The notes: a model not told the origin generated them from the letters alone. A DNA stretch of 64,000 nucleotides from Streptomyces sp. LUP47B (GCF_001746295.1 NZ_MJAH01000003.1:141922-205921); one strand, 5' to 3'; shown: positions 23,286 to 32,680, counted from the first letter of the stretch. Numbers and translations are program-made.

Positions 23286-25747
23286 GGCGTGCCTCCCGGC
23301 TCACCGTTCTGTGTCGCGTACGCCTGCTGCCCGCCGGCCGTGGCCGGCACGGAGTCGGGGTCCGAGGGGGCCGAGGCCGTGGTGGTCGGCGCCGGTGCGT
23401 ACCGTCCGTCCGCGCGGGCGACGAGGGTGAGCGCCGCGGCCGCGGTCTTGAACAGGGGCTGCTTGGAGGCGGGATCCCAGTCGGTGATCGTCGTCTCGTT
23501 CGCGGCACGCCCCGGGCCGCCCCCGTCCGGGCCGTCGCCCTCCTTCGTGTCCCAGTAGCCGTAGTGGAAGGGCACGAACAGCAGCCCCGGCCGGATGTCC
23601 GTGACCCGCAGCCGCGCCTCCAGGGCACCGCGCGGGGTGGCCACCCGCACCAGATCGCCCTCGCCCAGACCCAGACGCACCGCGTCCGCCGCGCAGGCCT
23701 CCACCCACACCTCCGGCGCGGCCTCGTCGAGCTGGGCCACCCGGCCGGTCTTGGTCCGGGTGTGGAAGTGGTAGAGCGTACGGCCCGTCGAGAGCTGGAA
23801 CGGATACCGCTCGTCGGGCATCTCGTGCGGCTCGACGTAAGCGGCCGCCTTGAGCACGGCCTTGCCGTCCGGGTTGAGCGAGCGGTACTCCACCGGGTCC
23901 ACGGCCGCCCCGGTCTCCAGGTCCTTGCCGTAGCTCTCGCAGTCGTCCGGGTGCGCCCAGGTGATGCCGTCCGTGTACAGCCGCTCGGTGCCCCGCGGGT
24001 TCGCCTCGGTGCACGGCCACTGGATGCCACCGGCGTCGCGCAGCCGGTCGTAGGAGAGGCCCGTGTAGTCGCAGGGCCGGCCCGCGCTGCACCGCTTCCA
24101 GGCCTCGAACGCCTCCTCGGGCGCCCGCCAGCCGACGAGCGGCCCGCCGTCCTTGTCACGGAAGTCCATGCGGCGCGCGAAGTCGAGGAAGATGTCCAGA
24201 TCGGGCCTGGCCTCGCCGGGCGGCTCGACCGCCTTCTCGCACAGGTGGACGGTCCGGTCGGCGTTGGTGATCGTGCCCGTCTTCTCGCCCCAGGTGGCGG
24301 CGGGCAGGACGACGTCGGCGAGCCGGGCCGTCTCCGTCAGGAACAGATCCTGTACGACGGTGAAGAGCCGATCCTGCGCCAGCAGCGCCCGGATCCGGGC
24401 CAGTTCGGGCAGCGACACGGCCGGGTTGGTGCCGCTGATCCAGAGCATCCCGATCGAGCCCTGTTCGGCATAGCGGAACATCTGCATCGCATGCGTGGGC
24501 GGCGCGAAGTGCGGGATCGTGGACGGCTCCACGTTCCACACCTTCGCCAGGTCGGCCACATGGCTGTCGTTCTGCCAGTTGCGGAAGCCCGGCAGATCCC
24601 CGTCGGCGCCGCACTCACGGGTGTTCTGCGCGCTGGGCTGACCGTTCATCTGGAGCACGCCCGCGCCCGGGCGGCCCAGCATCCCGCGGATCAGGTGCAG
24701 GTTGTTGACCTGCACCGCCGCGGCGGTGGCCTGGTGCGCCTGGTAGACGCCCTGGAGGACCGTGGACAGCAGTGCGTCCGTCGTACCCACGAGCTCGGCC
24801 GCCTCGCTGATCCGCGCGGCCGGGACGTCGCAGATGTCCGAGGCCCACTCCGGCGTGCAGGACGCGACCCGCTCGGCCAGCTCCTCGAAGCCGACCGTGT
24901 GCGCCTCGACGAAGTCGTGGTCGACCCGGTCGTGCCGGATCGTCTCGTGCAACAGGGCGTTCAGCAGCGCCACATTGGCGCCGACCCGCGGTGCCAGGTG
25001 CACCGTCGCGTGCCGGGCCACCTGGGTCGGGCGGGGGTCCACGCACAGCAGCCGCGGCGGATCGCCGCCCGCCAGCCGGTCCAGCACCCGCGCCCACTGC
25101 ACGGTCTGCGTCTCGGCCATGTTGTGGCCGAACAGCGCGATCACGTCGGCGTGGTCGAGGTCGTCGAAGCTGCCCGGCTGGCCGTCGCAGCCGAACGACT
25201 CCTTCAACGCCTCGGCCGCGGTCGCCGTGCACAGCCGCGTGTTGCCGTCGAGATGGTTCGTTCCGACACCCGCCCGGGCCAGCACCGCGAGCGTGTAGTA
25301 CTCCTCCAGGAACAGCTGCCCGCTGGTGTAGAAGCCGATCGAGCCGGGCCCGCGCTCGTCGAGCAGTTCCCGGGTGCGGGCGGCCACCAGCTCCATCGCG
25401 GTGTCCCAGTCCGTCTCCACGAGATGCCCGTCGCGCCGTACGAGCGGCCTGGTCAGCCGGTCCGAGGAGGCGTTCGCCTGCCAGCCGAACAGGTCCTTCG
25501 GCCCGAGCCTGCCCCGGCTGACACGGTCCTCCGCCCGTCCCCGCACGCCCGCCATACGGCCGTCGACGACGGCGATGTCCATGGCGTCCCCGCCGGAGTG
25601 CAGCAGCGACGCCGCCCCCACCCACCTCTGCACAGCGCCGGGCTCCACACCTTCCGCGAGATATGTGTCCACCCTGGACGGCCAGGTCCCGTGGCGCCGG
25701 TACGGCAACCGGGCACCCCATGGATCCGCGATCCGGTCCGCCTTCAT
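23282..25747 (-). CDS. Molybdopterin oxidoreductase (NasA/NapA/FdhF-like) lacking the Fe-S cluster cysteines
   Basis: The 821-residue product spans the molybdopterin oxidoreductase core and the C-terminal dinucleotide-binding domain (LSTGRTLYHFHTRTKTGRV, then VRVATPRGALEARL). The likely Mo ligand Cys173 lies in NTRLCTATA, as in nitrate reductases and formate dehydrogenases. The usual N-terminal CxxCxxxC that holds a [4Fe-4S] cluster reads Ser47-xx-His50-xxx-Asp54 here, and the fourth position (LCxKG) reads LGPKD with Gly82. All four ligands are therefore gone while the surrounding sequence aligns. ATG at 25747 was chosen as the first codon of the folded N-terminus. No Tat signal is present, so it is cytoplasmic. 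The substrate is unknown. Confidence 0.87.
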   Translation of the reverse strand: MKADRIADPWGARLPYRRHGTWPSRVDTYLAEGVEPGAVQRWVGAASLLHSGGDAMDIAVVDGRMAGVRGRAEDRVSRGRLGPKDLFGWQANASSDRLTRPLVRRDGHLVETDWDTAMELVAARTRELLDERGPGSIGFYTSGQLFLEEYYTLAVLARAGVGTNHLDGNTRLCTATAAEALKESFGCDGQPGSFDDLDHADVIALFGHNMAETQTVQWARVLDRLAGGDPPRLLCVDPRPTQVARHATVHLAPRVGANVALLNALLHETIRHDRVDHDFVEAHTVGFEELAERVASCTPEWASDICDVPAARISEAAELVGTTDALLSTVLQGVYQAHQATAAAVQVNNLHLIRGMLGRPGAGVLQMNGQPSAQNTRECGADGDLPGFRNWQNDSHVADLAKVWNVEPSTIPHFAPPTHAMQMFRYAEQGSIGMLWISGTNPAVSLPELARIRALLAQDRLFTVVQDLFLTETARLADVVLPAATWGEKTGTITNADRTVHLCEKAVEPPGEARPDLDIFLDFARRMDFRDKDGGPLVGWRAPEEAFEAWKRCSAGRPCDYTGLSYDRLRDAGGIQWPCTEANPRGTERLYTDGITWAHPDDCESYGKDLETGAAVDPVEYRSLNPDGKAVLKAAAYVEPHEMPDERYPFQLSTGRTLYHFHTRTKTGRVAQLDEAAPEVWVEACAADAVRLGLGEGDLVRVATPRGALEARLRVTDIRPGLLFVPFHYGYWDTKEGDGPDGGGPGRAANETTITDWDPASKQPLFKTAAAALTLVARADGRYAPAPTTTASAPSDPDSVPATAGGQQAYATQNGEPGGTP

Positions 25748-25881
25748 GACGGCCTCCCTGACAACGCCGCTGATCGCTCCTGAGTACCCGGAGCCCGGCG
25801 CCGGTAACGGTGGGTGTAAGGCGGGCCGCTCGATGGAACCCGCTCCAGGACACAGCCGTACGACGCTCCCAGGAGGCCGAT

Positions 25882-27072
25882 GTGACCGACGCCGTGGACG
25901 AGGTGCTCGCGCGAGTGCGCGGAGAGGTGGCCGCACGGGCGGATCGGCTGTGGGACATGGCGCGGATGCTGCACTCCGACCCGGAGTACGCCTTCCAGGA
26001 GCACCGGGCGGCGGCGCTGCTGTGCGGGGAACTCGAATGGGCGGGGTTCAAGGTGCAGCGGGACGTGGCCGGACTGCCCACCGCGTTCACCGCACGCTCC
26101 GGCACGAGGCCCCGGCCCGCGGTGGCCCTGATGCTGGAGTACGACGCCCTGCCCGGCCTCGGCCACGCCTGCGGGCACAACCTGATCGCCGCGGCCGGTC
26201 TGGGCGCGGCCCTCGCCGCCCGAGCCGTACTCGACCGGGACGCGGGCACCGTGTGGGCCGTCGGCACACCCGCGGAGGAAGGCGGCGGAGGCAAGGTCGC
26301 CGAGACCGACGCCGGGGTGTTCGACGACATCGACGCGGCGCTGATGTTCCATCCCGGCGTGCACAGCTGGCAGTGGGCGCCGCTGACCGCGCAGGCCCAG
26401 TACCGCGTCGGGTTCCACGGGCGCTCCGCCCATCCCACGGGGAACCCCACCGAGGGCATCGACGCCCTCGCCGCGCTCATCCAGCTGTTCAACACCCTGG
26501 CCGTGATCGGGCGCAGGCTGCCCGAGGGCTCGCATGTGCAGGGCATCGTCACCGACGGCGGCAGGGCGACCAACATCGTCCCCGAGTACGCGGAGGGCCT
26601 GTTCGGCCTGCGCGCGGTGACGACGGCCGCCCTGGAGGACCTGGCGGGGGAACTGCTGACCTGCGCCCAGGGGGTGGCGCGGGCGACGGGGACCACGGTC
26701 ACCGTGGAACGCGCGACACCGCGATACGAACACTTCCGGAACAGCACGGTCCTGTCGGCACGGTTCGCCCGGCACCTGGCGGCGACGGGCATCTCGGTGA
26801 CACCGCCGGAACCGGGCGTCTACCTGGGCTCCTCCGATGTCGGGAACGTCAGCGGGCGGGTGCCCGCCATCCATCCGTTCGTGGCGATCATGGAGGAGGA
26901 CGGCTCCGACCACACACCCGAGTTCGCCGTCGCCGCCGGCTCCGAACGGGGCCGTCAGGTGATGCTCGCCGCCGCCGAGGCACTGGCCTGCACCGCGGTG
27001 GAGGTGCTGCTCCGCCCCGAACTGCGGGACGAGGCGTGGGAGCACCACGACCGGGCAACCGTCCGCAGTTGA
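25882..27072 (+). CDS. M20-family amidohydrolase (AbgB/aminoacylase-like)
   Basis: The 396-residue metallopeptidase-fold amidohydrolase has LEYDALPGLGHACGHNL as the metal/catalytic block, PAEEGGGGK with the catalytic Glu pair, and a FHGRSAHPTGNPTEGIDAL dimerisation-domain segment typical of the AbgB and IAA-amino-acid hydrolase group. It removes an amide-linked amino acid or acyl group from a small molecule. GTG at 25882 follows a perfect AGGAGG at 5-bp spacing, so the upstream extension of the open frame is not translated. It diverges from the molybdoenzyme gene and may share its control region. Confidence 0.88.
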   Translation: MTDAVDEVLARVRGEVAARADRLWDMARMLHSDPEYAFQEHRAAALLCGELEWAGFKVQRDVAGLPTAFTARSGTRPRPAVALMLEYDALPGLGHACGHNLIAAAGLGAALAARAVLDRDAGTVWAVGTPAEEGGGGKVAETDAGVFDDIDAALMFHPGVHSWQWAPLTAQAQYRVGFHGRSAHPTGNPTEGIDALAALIQLFNTLAVIGRRLPEGSHVQGIVTDGGRATNIVPEYAEGLFGLRAVTTAALEDLAGELLTCAQGVARATGTTVTVERATPRYEHFRNSTVLSARFARHLAATGISVTPPEPGVYLGSSDVGNVSGRVPAIHPFVAIMEEDGSDHTPEFAVAAGSERGRQVMLAAAEALACTAVEVLLRPELRDEAWEHHDRATVRS

Positions 27073-27105
27073 GACACCGCCAGTCGACGTGGTCCCTCGA
27101 CGTGG

Positions 27106-27831
27106 TCAGTCGACGTTCAGGTGGTACACGTTGAACGCCCGCCGGATCACCGGCTGGGCCACGTTGCGCACCCGCACCCCGCCGGCCGTCATCCCGTGCT
27201 CCGTGCCGGCGTGGGCGTGTCCGTGCACGCTCAGATCGGCTCCGGCGGTGTCGATCGCCTCGGCGAGCAGATACGTGCCGAGGAACGGATAGATCTCCGG
27301 CGGCTCACCGGCGAGGGTGTCGGCGACGGGGGAGAAGTGGGTGAGCGCGACCCGGGCCGCGCAGCCCTGCCGCTCCAGCTCCTCCAGCGCGGTGCGCAGA
27401 CCGTCCGCGCAGCGCCGTGAGTACCGTACGAACTCCTTCATCAGCGGCTCGCCGAACTCCCCGGCGCTGCGGCCCACGAACCCACCGCCGAAGCCCTTGG
27501 TCCCGGCGATCCCCACGCGCGTGCCGCCGCACTCGACGACCGTCCCCTCGCCCTCCAGCACCCGCACTCCGGCGTCCTCCAGGAGCGCGGCGACCTTCTC
27601 GGGCTGCTCGTCGTGGTGGTCGTGGTTGCCGAGGACAGCCACGACGGGTACCGCGAGATCGCGCACCTCCTGGGCCACCACGCGGGCCTCCTCCGGCGTG
27701 CCGTGCCGGGTGAGGTCGCCGGCCAGCAGGAGCAGGTCGGCGCAGTCGGGCAGGGTGTCGAATGCGGGGCGCAGCAGGCCCTGGCTCTCGGGGCCCATGT
27801 GGATGTCCCCCACGGCGGCGACGCGGATCAC
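27106..27831 (-). CDS. Metallophosphoesterase, last gene of a three-gene operon
   Basis: The 241-residue calcineurin-like phosphoesterase has the full motif series: GDIHMG near 8-13, GDLTRHG, GNHDHHDEQ, ALTHFSP and GHAHAGTEHG. These motifs supply the di-metal ligands. The family acts on phosphomono- or diesters, including nucleotides. GTG at 27831 has GGAGGAG before it and overlaps the stop of the BON gene by 4 bp. There is no signal peptide, so it is cytoplasmic. The nucleotidyltransferase upstream suggests a make-and-break nucleotide modification pair, which is an inference only. Confidence 0.87.
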   Translation of the reverse strand: MIRVAAVGDIHMGPESQGLLRPAFDTLPDCADLLLLAGDLTRHGTPEEARVVAQEVRDLAVPVVAVLGNHDHHDEQPEKVAALLEDAGVRVLEGEGTVVECGGTRVGIAGTKGFGGGFVGRSAGEFGEPLMKEFVRYSRRCADGLRTALEELERQGCAARVALTHFSPVADTLAGEPPEIYPFLGTYLLAEAIDTAGADLSVHGHAHAGTEHGMTAGGVRVRNVAQPVIRRAFNVYHLNVD

Positions 27832-28100
27832 GGCAGCTCCTCCGCATGATCGGGCGTGACGTTCTCCGCCACCACCACATCGGTGTGCACGGCGAGGCCG
27901 TCGAGTTCCTCGCGGACGGTCCGCAGCACGGTCTCCCGGCACTGCGCGGAGGGCACCGTGCCGCTGACCACGACCGACCCGGCCCGCACCTCGGCACGGA
28001 CTCCCAGCTCGCCGAGTTCCTCGGCGGCCAGCCGGTCACGCAGGTGGGCGACGCGGTACTCCACGTTCTCCTCGGAGTGTTCCGCCGTCGGCTCGCTCAT
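27828..28100 (-). CDS. BON-domain protein
   Basis: The 90-residue protein has a BON-like alpha/beta module at about 13-83 (VEYRVAHLRDRLAAEELGELG, then VRAGSVVVSGTVPSAQCRETVL with the conserved central Gly). BON domains bind phospholipid or other ligands and often act as accessory modules; this one has neither signal peptide nor membrane helix. Both ends overlap neighbours by 4 bp (ATGA before, GTGA after), so all three products of the operon are translationally coupled. Confidence 0.82.
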   Translation of the reverse strand: MSEPTAEHSEENVEYRVAHLRDRLAAEELGELGVRAEVRAGSVVVSGTVPSAQCRETVLRTVREELDGLAVHTDVVVAENVTPDHAEELP

Positions 28101-28768
28101 GGCCGTCCCTCCCTCGTCCTCGGCTCGATGACCTCCAGGCGTTCCAGGAAGTAGAAGAACGCGTCCGGCATCGGCGCGTCCCCGCAGTCCCTGCGTACGG
28201 CCTCCCAGTCGACCTTCTCCCGCAGTGCGCGGGCGATGGGCAGGACCGCTCCGAAGTCGCAGTGGTGCTCGGAGAAAGCGGACAGCAGACTGTGCAGCAG
28301 GTCGGTCGGGGACAGCACCGGCATGAACACCGAGTCCACCGAGAGTTCGTCGGCCCGTGCCAGCAGTTCCCTGGTGACCGGCTGGTGCGCGAGTTCGAAG
28401 ATCAGGTCGACCTGCTGGCCCATGCAGTCGGCCTTCAGCAGCCAGTCCTCCGGAGGCGTCCGCACCTGCAGACCCGCCTGACGGAGGGTCTCGGCCACGG
28501 ACTGCGCGTCCTCGGGGAGGATGGCGAAGTCGACATCGTGCTGCAGGTTCTGGGCGCCGCCATGGGCGTACACGGCGACGCTGCCCGCGAGCGCGAACGG
28601 GTGCCCCTCCCGTTTCAGGATCGCGCCGACCTGCTTGGCCGCCTCCAGGATCGCCTGGTTGCGGTCGACCGGCAGCGTCGAGCCGAGCGCGTCGGCGCTC
28701 CCCGTCGCCAGCCGCAGTCCGGCGACGCCGCGGTGGCGGTCGACGTCGTCGTCGGCGTGCTGCGTCAT
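28097..28768 (-). CDS. Nucleotidyltransferase-fold protein, first gene of the BON/phosphoesterase operon
   Basis: The 223-residue product contains a nucleotidyltransferase-like core: an AGSVAVYAHGG motif (the GS element) followed by QHDVDFAIL (a D-x-D metal pair), then LKADCMGQQVDLIFE with a third acidic residue. It resembles DUF6036/AbiEii-like or MNT-type transferases rather than poly(A) polymerases. AAGGGGG precedes the ATG at 28768 and fixes the start. It heads a tight operon with BON and metallophosphoesterase genes, each overlapping by 4 bp. The target (RNA, protein or small molecule) is unknown. Confidence 0.78.
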   Translation of the reverse strand: MTQHADDDVDRHRGVAGLRLATGSADALGSTLPVDRNQAILEAAKQVGAILKREGHPFALAGSVAVYAHGGAQNLQHDVDFAILPEDAQSVAETLRQAGLQVRTPPEDWLLKADCMGQQVDLIFELAHQPVTRELLARADELSVDSVFMPVLSPTDLLHSLLSAFSEHHCDFGAVLPIARALREKVDWEAVRRDCGDAPMPDAFFYFLERLEVIEPRTREGRP

Positions 28769-28963
28769 CAGTGCCCCCTTCCTGACCGGCCCGCACCCGC
28801 GGGACCGTGACGTCGAGCCCCGAGTACCCGGCGCACCGCCTTCGACACGACGAGCCCGACCTGCGGCCGGCGGACGTGCCGGCCTCCGGCCCGTGACAGA
28901 CCGGCCTGGGGCCGGGGAGGCGTCGGCTTCCGGCCGGGGGCAGGCCGGGCTCATGAGGGTGGT

Positions 28964-29300
28964 TGTGTCTGCCTTGCGGCCGGGTGGGCGGGACGGCCTT
29001 GGGGACGGATGCGTGGGCGTTCCGGCCTCCGGCGTGGATGCGTCAGCCTTGCGGCCGGGCGGGCAGGCCGACCTCCGGGGATGGATGCGTGAGTGTTCCG
29101 GCCGGGGGAGGTGTGCCTCCGGCGTGGATGCGTCTGCCTTGCGGCCGGGCGGGCAGGCCGACCTCCGGGGATGGATGCGTGAGTGTTCCGGCCGGGGGAG
29201 GTGTGCCTCCGGCGTGGATGCGTCTGCCTTGCGGCCGGGCGGGCAGGCCGGCCTGCGGGGACGGATGCGTCAGCGTTCCGGGCGCGAGGGACGGCGAGTT
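28964..29300. repeat. 90-bp tandem repeat array between the transferase operon and the exonuclease
   Basis: Units start at 29031, 29121 and 29211. The first two differ at few positions, and a shorter degenerate unit precedes them (28964-29030). Each unit contains two halves with GGATGCGT, so a 45-bp ancestral unit is likely. The period is a multiple of three, which leaves every frame open, but no frame has a ribosome site or recognisable fold. I treat the region 28769-29431 as noncoding. It also holds the promoter of the minus-strand operon. Confidence 0.8.
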
Positions 29301-29431
29301 CCCGTTGTGGATGCGGCGCCCTTCGGGCAGGGGACAGGTTGGCGTCGGCCTCCCGCCAGGAGACCCGTCAGGCTTCCGGCTGCGGATGATCACGGCGGCG
29401 GCCACCGTCGTGGGCTCGGAGGCTCGCTCAC

Positions 29432-30001
29432 TCATTCCGTGGGCCAGCCGTCCCGCCCCGCCAGGTGCAACACCAGGGCGGCGATGTTCCAGGCGTCGTC
29501 CTCGCCGCGATGATGGCGTCCTTCGAGCTGCAGCCCGGCAAGGCCGAGGGCCTGGGCCATCCCGGGGCGCTTGCGCAGACCGTGTACCTCGGCGAAGACC
29601 GCCTTGGCGTTGGTGTGGCGGCGGCCGAAGGGATACGCCGTTCTCGTGGCCCCGCACTGCCGGGTGAACTGGTGGCGGTCGTAGTCTCCCCAACTCGCCC
29701 ACGGCCGCGCGCCGGAGGCGTGTTCGGCGGCCAGCAGCCGGCAGGCCTCCCCGAACGGCAGCCCCCTGTTGACCTCGTCCTGGGTGAGGCCGGTCAACTC
29801 CGTGCAGAAGTCGCTGACTTCGGACCGGGCGGGCCGCACCAGGATCCGGTGCCGCTCGGCCCGCTCGGCTGTCGACAGGTCTACGACGGTCAGCCCGATC
29901 TCGATGATCTCGCTGACCGCGCCAGGGGGAGGGGAGCCGGACCAGCACGTGGCTTCGACGTCCACGACGTTCAGGAGGCGCCGGGAGCTCGCGCTGTTCA
30001 T
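29432..30001 (-). CDS. DEDDh 3'-5' exonuclease (ERI1/KapD/RNase T-like)
   Basis: The 189-residue single exonuclease domain has NVVDVEATCW (ExoI Asp-x-Glu), SWGDYDRHQF (ExoII Asp) and HHRGEDDAWNIAAL (ExoIII His and Asp). The last motif is the HRGxDDAxNIA form of the ERI1-like family, whose members trim RNA 3' ends. The start is fixed by the N-terminal VVDVEAT position. The gene is isolated, with a repeat array downstream and the sortase-substrate gene divergent upstream. Confidence 0.88.
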   Translation of the reverse strand: MNSASSRRLLNVVDVEATCWSGSPPPGAVSEIIEIGLTVVDLSTAERAERHRILVRPARSEVSDFCTELTGLTQDEVNRGLPFGEACRLLAAEHASGARPWASWGDYDRHQFTRQCGATRTAYPFGRRHTNAKAVFAEVHGLRKRPGMAQALGLAGLQLEGRHHRGEDDAWNIAALVLHLAGRDGWPTE

Positions 30002-30202
30002 GACGAGAACCGTAGGGGCGCAGCTGTGTACGAGTCACCTCGTTTTCCCTGCACAGAAGTTCGGGAGGGGGGTGGTGGAACCTCGTGCTCCGTATGAGAG
30101 TGCTGTGAATTTCCGAGGCGCTTGAACACAGGGGGCCCGCCGTCCGTATGGGGCGAGGGATTTGCATGCCCGGAGAGAGCCGACACGCGCAGGAGTACTT
30201 CC

Positions 30203-32293
30203 GTGGGACGCAGCAATCGCAGACGACCGACAGGCGCACGACGTGCGACCTTCGCCGCAGTGGCCCTGATGCTTGGGGGTGGTGGCCTGGTCGCGGTGAA
30301 TGTGTACGCCTCCGCCACGGAGAGCGGAACGCCGCAGCAGACGTCGTGGGGAGCCGTCACGATCGACTGTCCGGACGTCGGGGACACGCTGACCAGCGTG
30401 CCCGACGCGTCGAGGGCGGAGGTCGACAAGGAACTCGCCTCGCTGGACCAGCAGATAGCCGAGGCCTATCAGCAACTCCAGGACCCCTCAGTGGAGAATC
30501 GCGAGGCCGCGCAGAGTCGTATCGTCGACCCGCTCCAGGAGAACCGCGCCGCCACGATCCAGCGCATCACCGCCGCGCTCGAAAGCACGGGAGAGCAGCC
30601 GGACGGCCTCGGTGACATGGCCGCCTGCACCCTGCGCGAGACCGAGAACGAGAACGGGGATGGTCAGGACCAGCAGCAGGGCGACGGTCAGGACCAGGGA
30701 GACCAGCAGGGCGACGGCCAGAACCAGGACGGACAGCAGGGCGACGACCAACAGGGTGACGGCCAGCAGGGTGACGGCCAGGACCAGGGCGGTCAGCAGG
30801 GCAACGGCGGACAGGCCGGAAACGGTCCCGTCGCCGCGGACTACGCCGACATCAACAGCGCTCCATCCGCCGCACAGGCGCCGCAGGCTCAGGGCGACGC
30901 CTCCCGTGGCACCTTCGTGACCAGCTGCGGTGTGAACGCGAACGGCCTGTTCAACTCGGACAACGTCATCGTCGCCCCGGGTGTCTCCAACGGCGCCCAC
31001 CACTTCCACGACTACGTCGGCAACCAGTCCAACACCGCCTTCGCGAGCGACCAGGACCTGGCGAACGCCGAGACGAGCTGTGTCGACCAGGGCGACAAGT
31101 CCACGTACTACTGGCCCGTGATCCGGCTCCAGAACGGAACGCAGGAACAGGACGCCAACTCGCCCGGCGGTGGTATCGAGGGCAACGCCGGCAAGATCGT
31201 CACCCCCAAGGAAGTGACGCTGACGTTCGTGGGCAACCCCCGCAGCAAGGTCACCGCGATGCCGCGGCTGCTGCGCATCATCACCGGTGACGCCAAGGCG
31301 TTCGTCAACGGCACCGCCAACGCCAACGCGTCCTGGAGCTGCACCGGGTTCGAGGACCGGCAGCTGAAGGACAAGTACCCGCTGTGCCCGCAGGGCAGCG
31401 ACGTGGTGCGCACCTTCAAGTTCCAGAGCTGCTGGGACGGCCGCAACATCGACAGCGCCAACCACCGCACCCACGTGGCGTTCGCCCAGAACGACGGCAC
31501 CTGCCCGGACGGCTTCGAGGCCATCCCGCAGCTGGTCCAGCGCATCGTCTACGACGTCGACGCGCCGAGCCTGAACGACGGCGGCCGTACGACCCCTCTG
31601 TTCGCGGTCGACTCCTTCCCGGAGCAGCTGCACAAGCCCGTCACCGACCACGGCGACTTCATCAACGTCTTCGACGAGAACCTGATGAACGAGATGGTCG
31701 GCTGCATCAACGACGGCCGTCAGTGTGGCGCCGGCACCGGCCAGGACGACCCGGGCAACGGCGACGGCAACACCGGCGGCGACAACGGCAACGGCAACGG
31801 CGATAACGGCGGCGACAACGGCTCCACCCCGGACCCCGGCGCCAGTCAGGACCCCGGTAACGGCAACGGCAACGGCAACGGCTCCGAGGAGAACCCCGGA
31901 AACGGCGACGAGCCGCAGCAGCAGCCCACGCCGACCACCGAAGCCCCCGCCGGCGGCCAGACGACCGCCCCCGCCGCGGACCAGCCGAAGACCTACAGCT
32001 CACCCACCGCCCACAGCACCACCGCGCCGTCGCCCGAGATCGGGAACGGCAACGGGAGCGGCAACGGCCAGGCGAACCAGCCCGCCCCCCAGGACGACAC
32101 CGCGACCGACGCCCCCGGAACCGGCACCACCGGAGCCGTCGCCCAGCCCCCGGTCGCCGCGCAGCCCGAGCCTCAGGGCAACCAGGGCAGTCTCGCCGAG
32201 ACCGGCACCCAGCTGTGGCCGGCCGCACTGGGCGCGATCCTCCTGATCTCCGGCTTCGTTCTCCTGCGACGCACCAGCCGCCGCTCGATGTGA
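30203..32293 (+). CDS. Sortase-anchored DUF1996 surface protein with Gln/Asp/Gly and Gly/Asn repeat linkers
   Basis: GTG at 30203 follows AGGAG at 7 bp and gives a 696-residue precursor with an N-terminal signal/anchor ([20 protein letters not shown]). An ordered helical segment at about 45-150 ends in a [12 protein letters not shown] repeat of about 60 residues. The DUF1996 domain (about 210-510) starts near [13 protein letters not shown] and contains [10 protein letters not shown] Gly/Asn/Asp and Pro/Thr-rich stalk follows. The C-terminus ends with LAETG at 664-668, a hydrophobic helix and RRTSRRS, the class E sortase sorting signal of Streptomyces. It is therefore covalently wall-linked. 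The role of DUF1996 in bacteria is unknown. A very strong terminator follows. Confidence 0.88.
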   Translation: MGRSNRRRPTGARRATFAAVALMLGGGGLVAVNVYASATESGTPQQTSWGAVTIDCPDVGDTLTSVPDASRAEVDKELASLDQQIAEAYQQLQDPSVENREAAQSRIVDPLQENRAATIQRITAALESTGEQPDGLGDMAACTLRETENENGDGQDQQQGDGQDQGDQQGDGQNQDGQQGDDQQGDGQQGDGQDQGGQQGNGGQAGNGPVAADYADINSAPSAAQAPQAQGDASRGTFVTSCGVNANGLFNSDNVIVAPGVSNGAHHFHDYVGNQSNTAFASDQDLANAETSCVDQGDKSTYYWPVIRLQNGTQEQDANSPGGGIEGNAGKIVTPKEVTLTFVGNPRSKVTAMPRLLRIITGDAKAFVNGTANANASWSCTGFEDRQLKDKYPLCPQGSDVVRTFKFQSCWDGRNIDSANHRTHVAFAQNDGTCPDGFEAIPQLVQRIVYDVDAPSLNDGGRTTPLFAVDSFPEQLHKPVTDHGDFINVFDENLMNEMVGCINDGRQCGAGTGQDDPGNGDGNTGGDNGNGNGDNGGDNGSTPDPGASQDPGNGNGNGNGSEENPGNGDEPQQQPTPTTEAPAGGQTTAPAADQPKTYSSPTAHSTTAPSPEIGNGNGSGNGQANQPAPQDDTATDAPGTGTTGAVAQPPVAAQPEPQGNQGSLAETGTQLWPAALGAILLISGFVLLRRTSRRSM

Positions 32294-32314
32294 CACCGAC
32301 CGGAACGCCCGAGT

Positions 32315-32369
32315 AGCAGGGGGTGGCCGTCCGCCGCAGAGCTCCACCGGCGGACGGCCACCCCCTGCT
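32315..32369 (+). terminator. Very long perfect hairpin terminator
   Basis: A perfect 22-bp stem (AGCAGGGGGTGGCCGTCCGCCG and complement) with an 11-nt loop lies 22 bp after the sortase-substrate stop. It is the strongest hairpin I found in the window. There is no U tract, as is usual in this genus. Confidence 0.85.
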
Positions 32370-32680
32370 GGGCGAGACAGCCGAGTCAGAACAGGGGCGA
32401 GGCCGGGAAACGGAGGCGACGTGGGCCTCGGAAAATCGACGTGAGCCCATTCTCGGTCCGGGAAACCGAATCCGACCGCACCCCCCGGCGACCGCCCCGG
32501 AAGATGCCGTTGTACCCGCAAACTAAGCTGCACAAGGGCGACCGCTGATCCCGGCAGGGCGAATTCACGGCAGCCCTCCGTGCCCCGGGCACTGGTCCGT
32601 ATGCAGCAGCACGGGAAGCAGGGGACCGTCGCTGCCGGTGAAGCTGGACGGGCCATGACGTCCCTCCCCCGGGAGCCTCC
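32370..32680. other. Intergenic region before the serine hydrolase gene
   Basis: About 310 bases without a supportable gene. No clear -35/-10 pair or palindrome stands out. The CTCCCCCGGGAGCC next to the start of the serine hydrolase could form a small hairpin around its ribosome site. Confidence 0.3.

Noticed and set aside
28963..29667. Plus-strand 234-codon frame with 30-residue repeats
   Set aside because: It has no ribosome site or fold and crosses into antisense of the exonuclease gene. The repeats leave all frames open.
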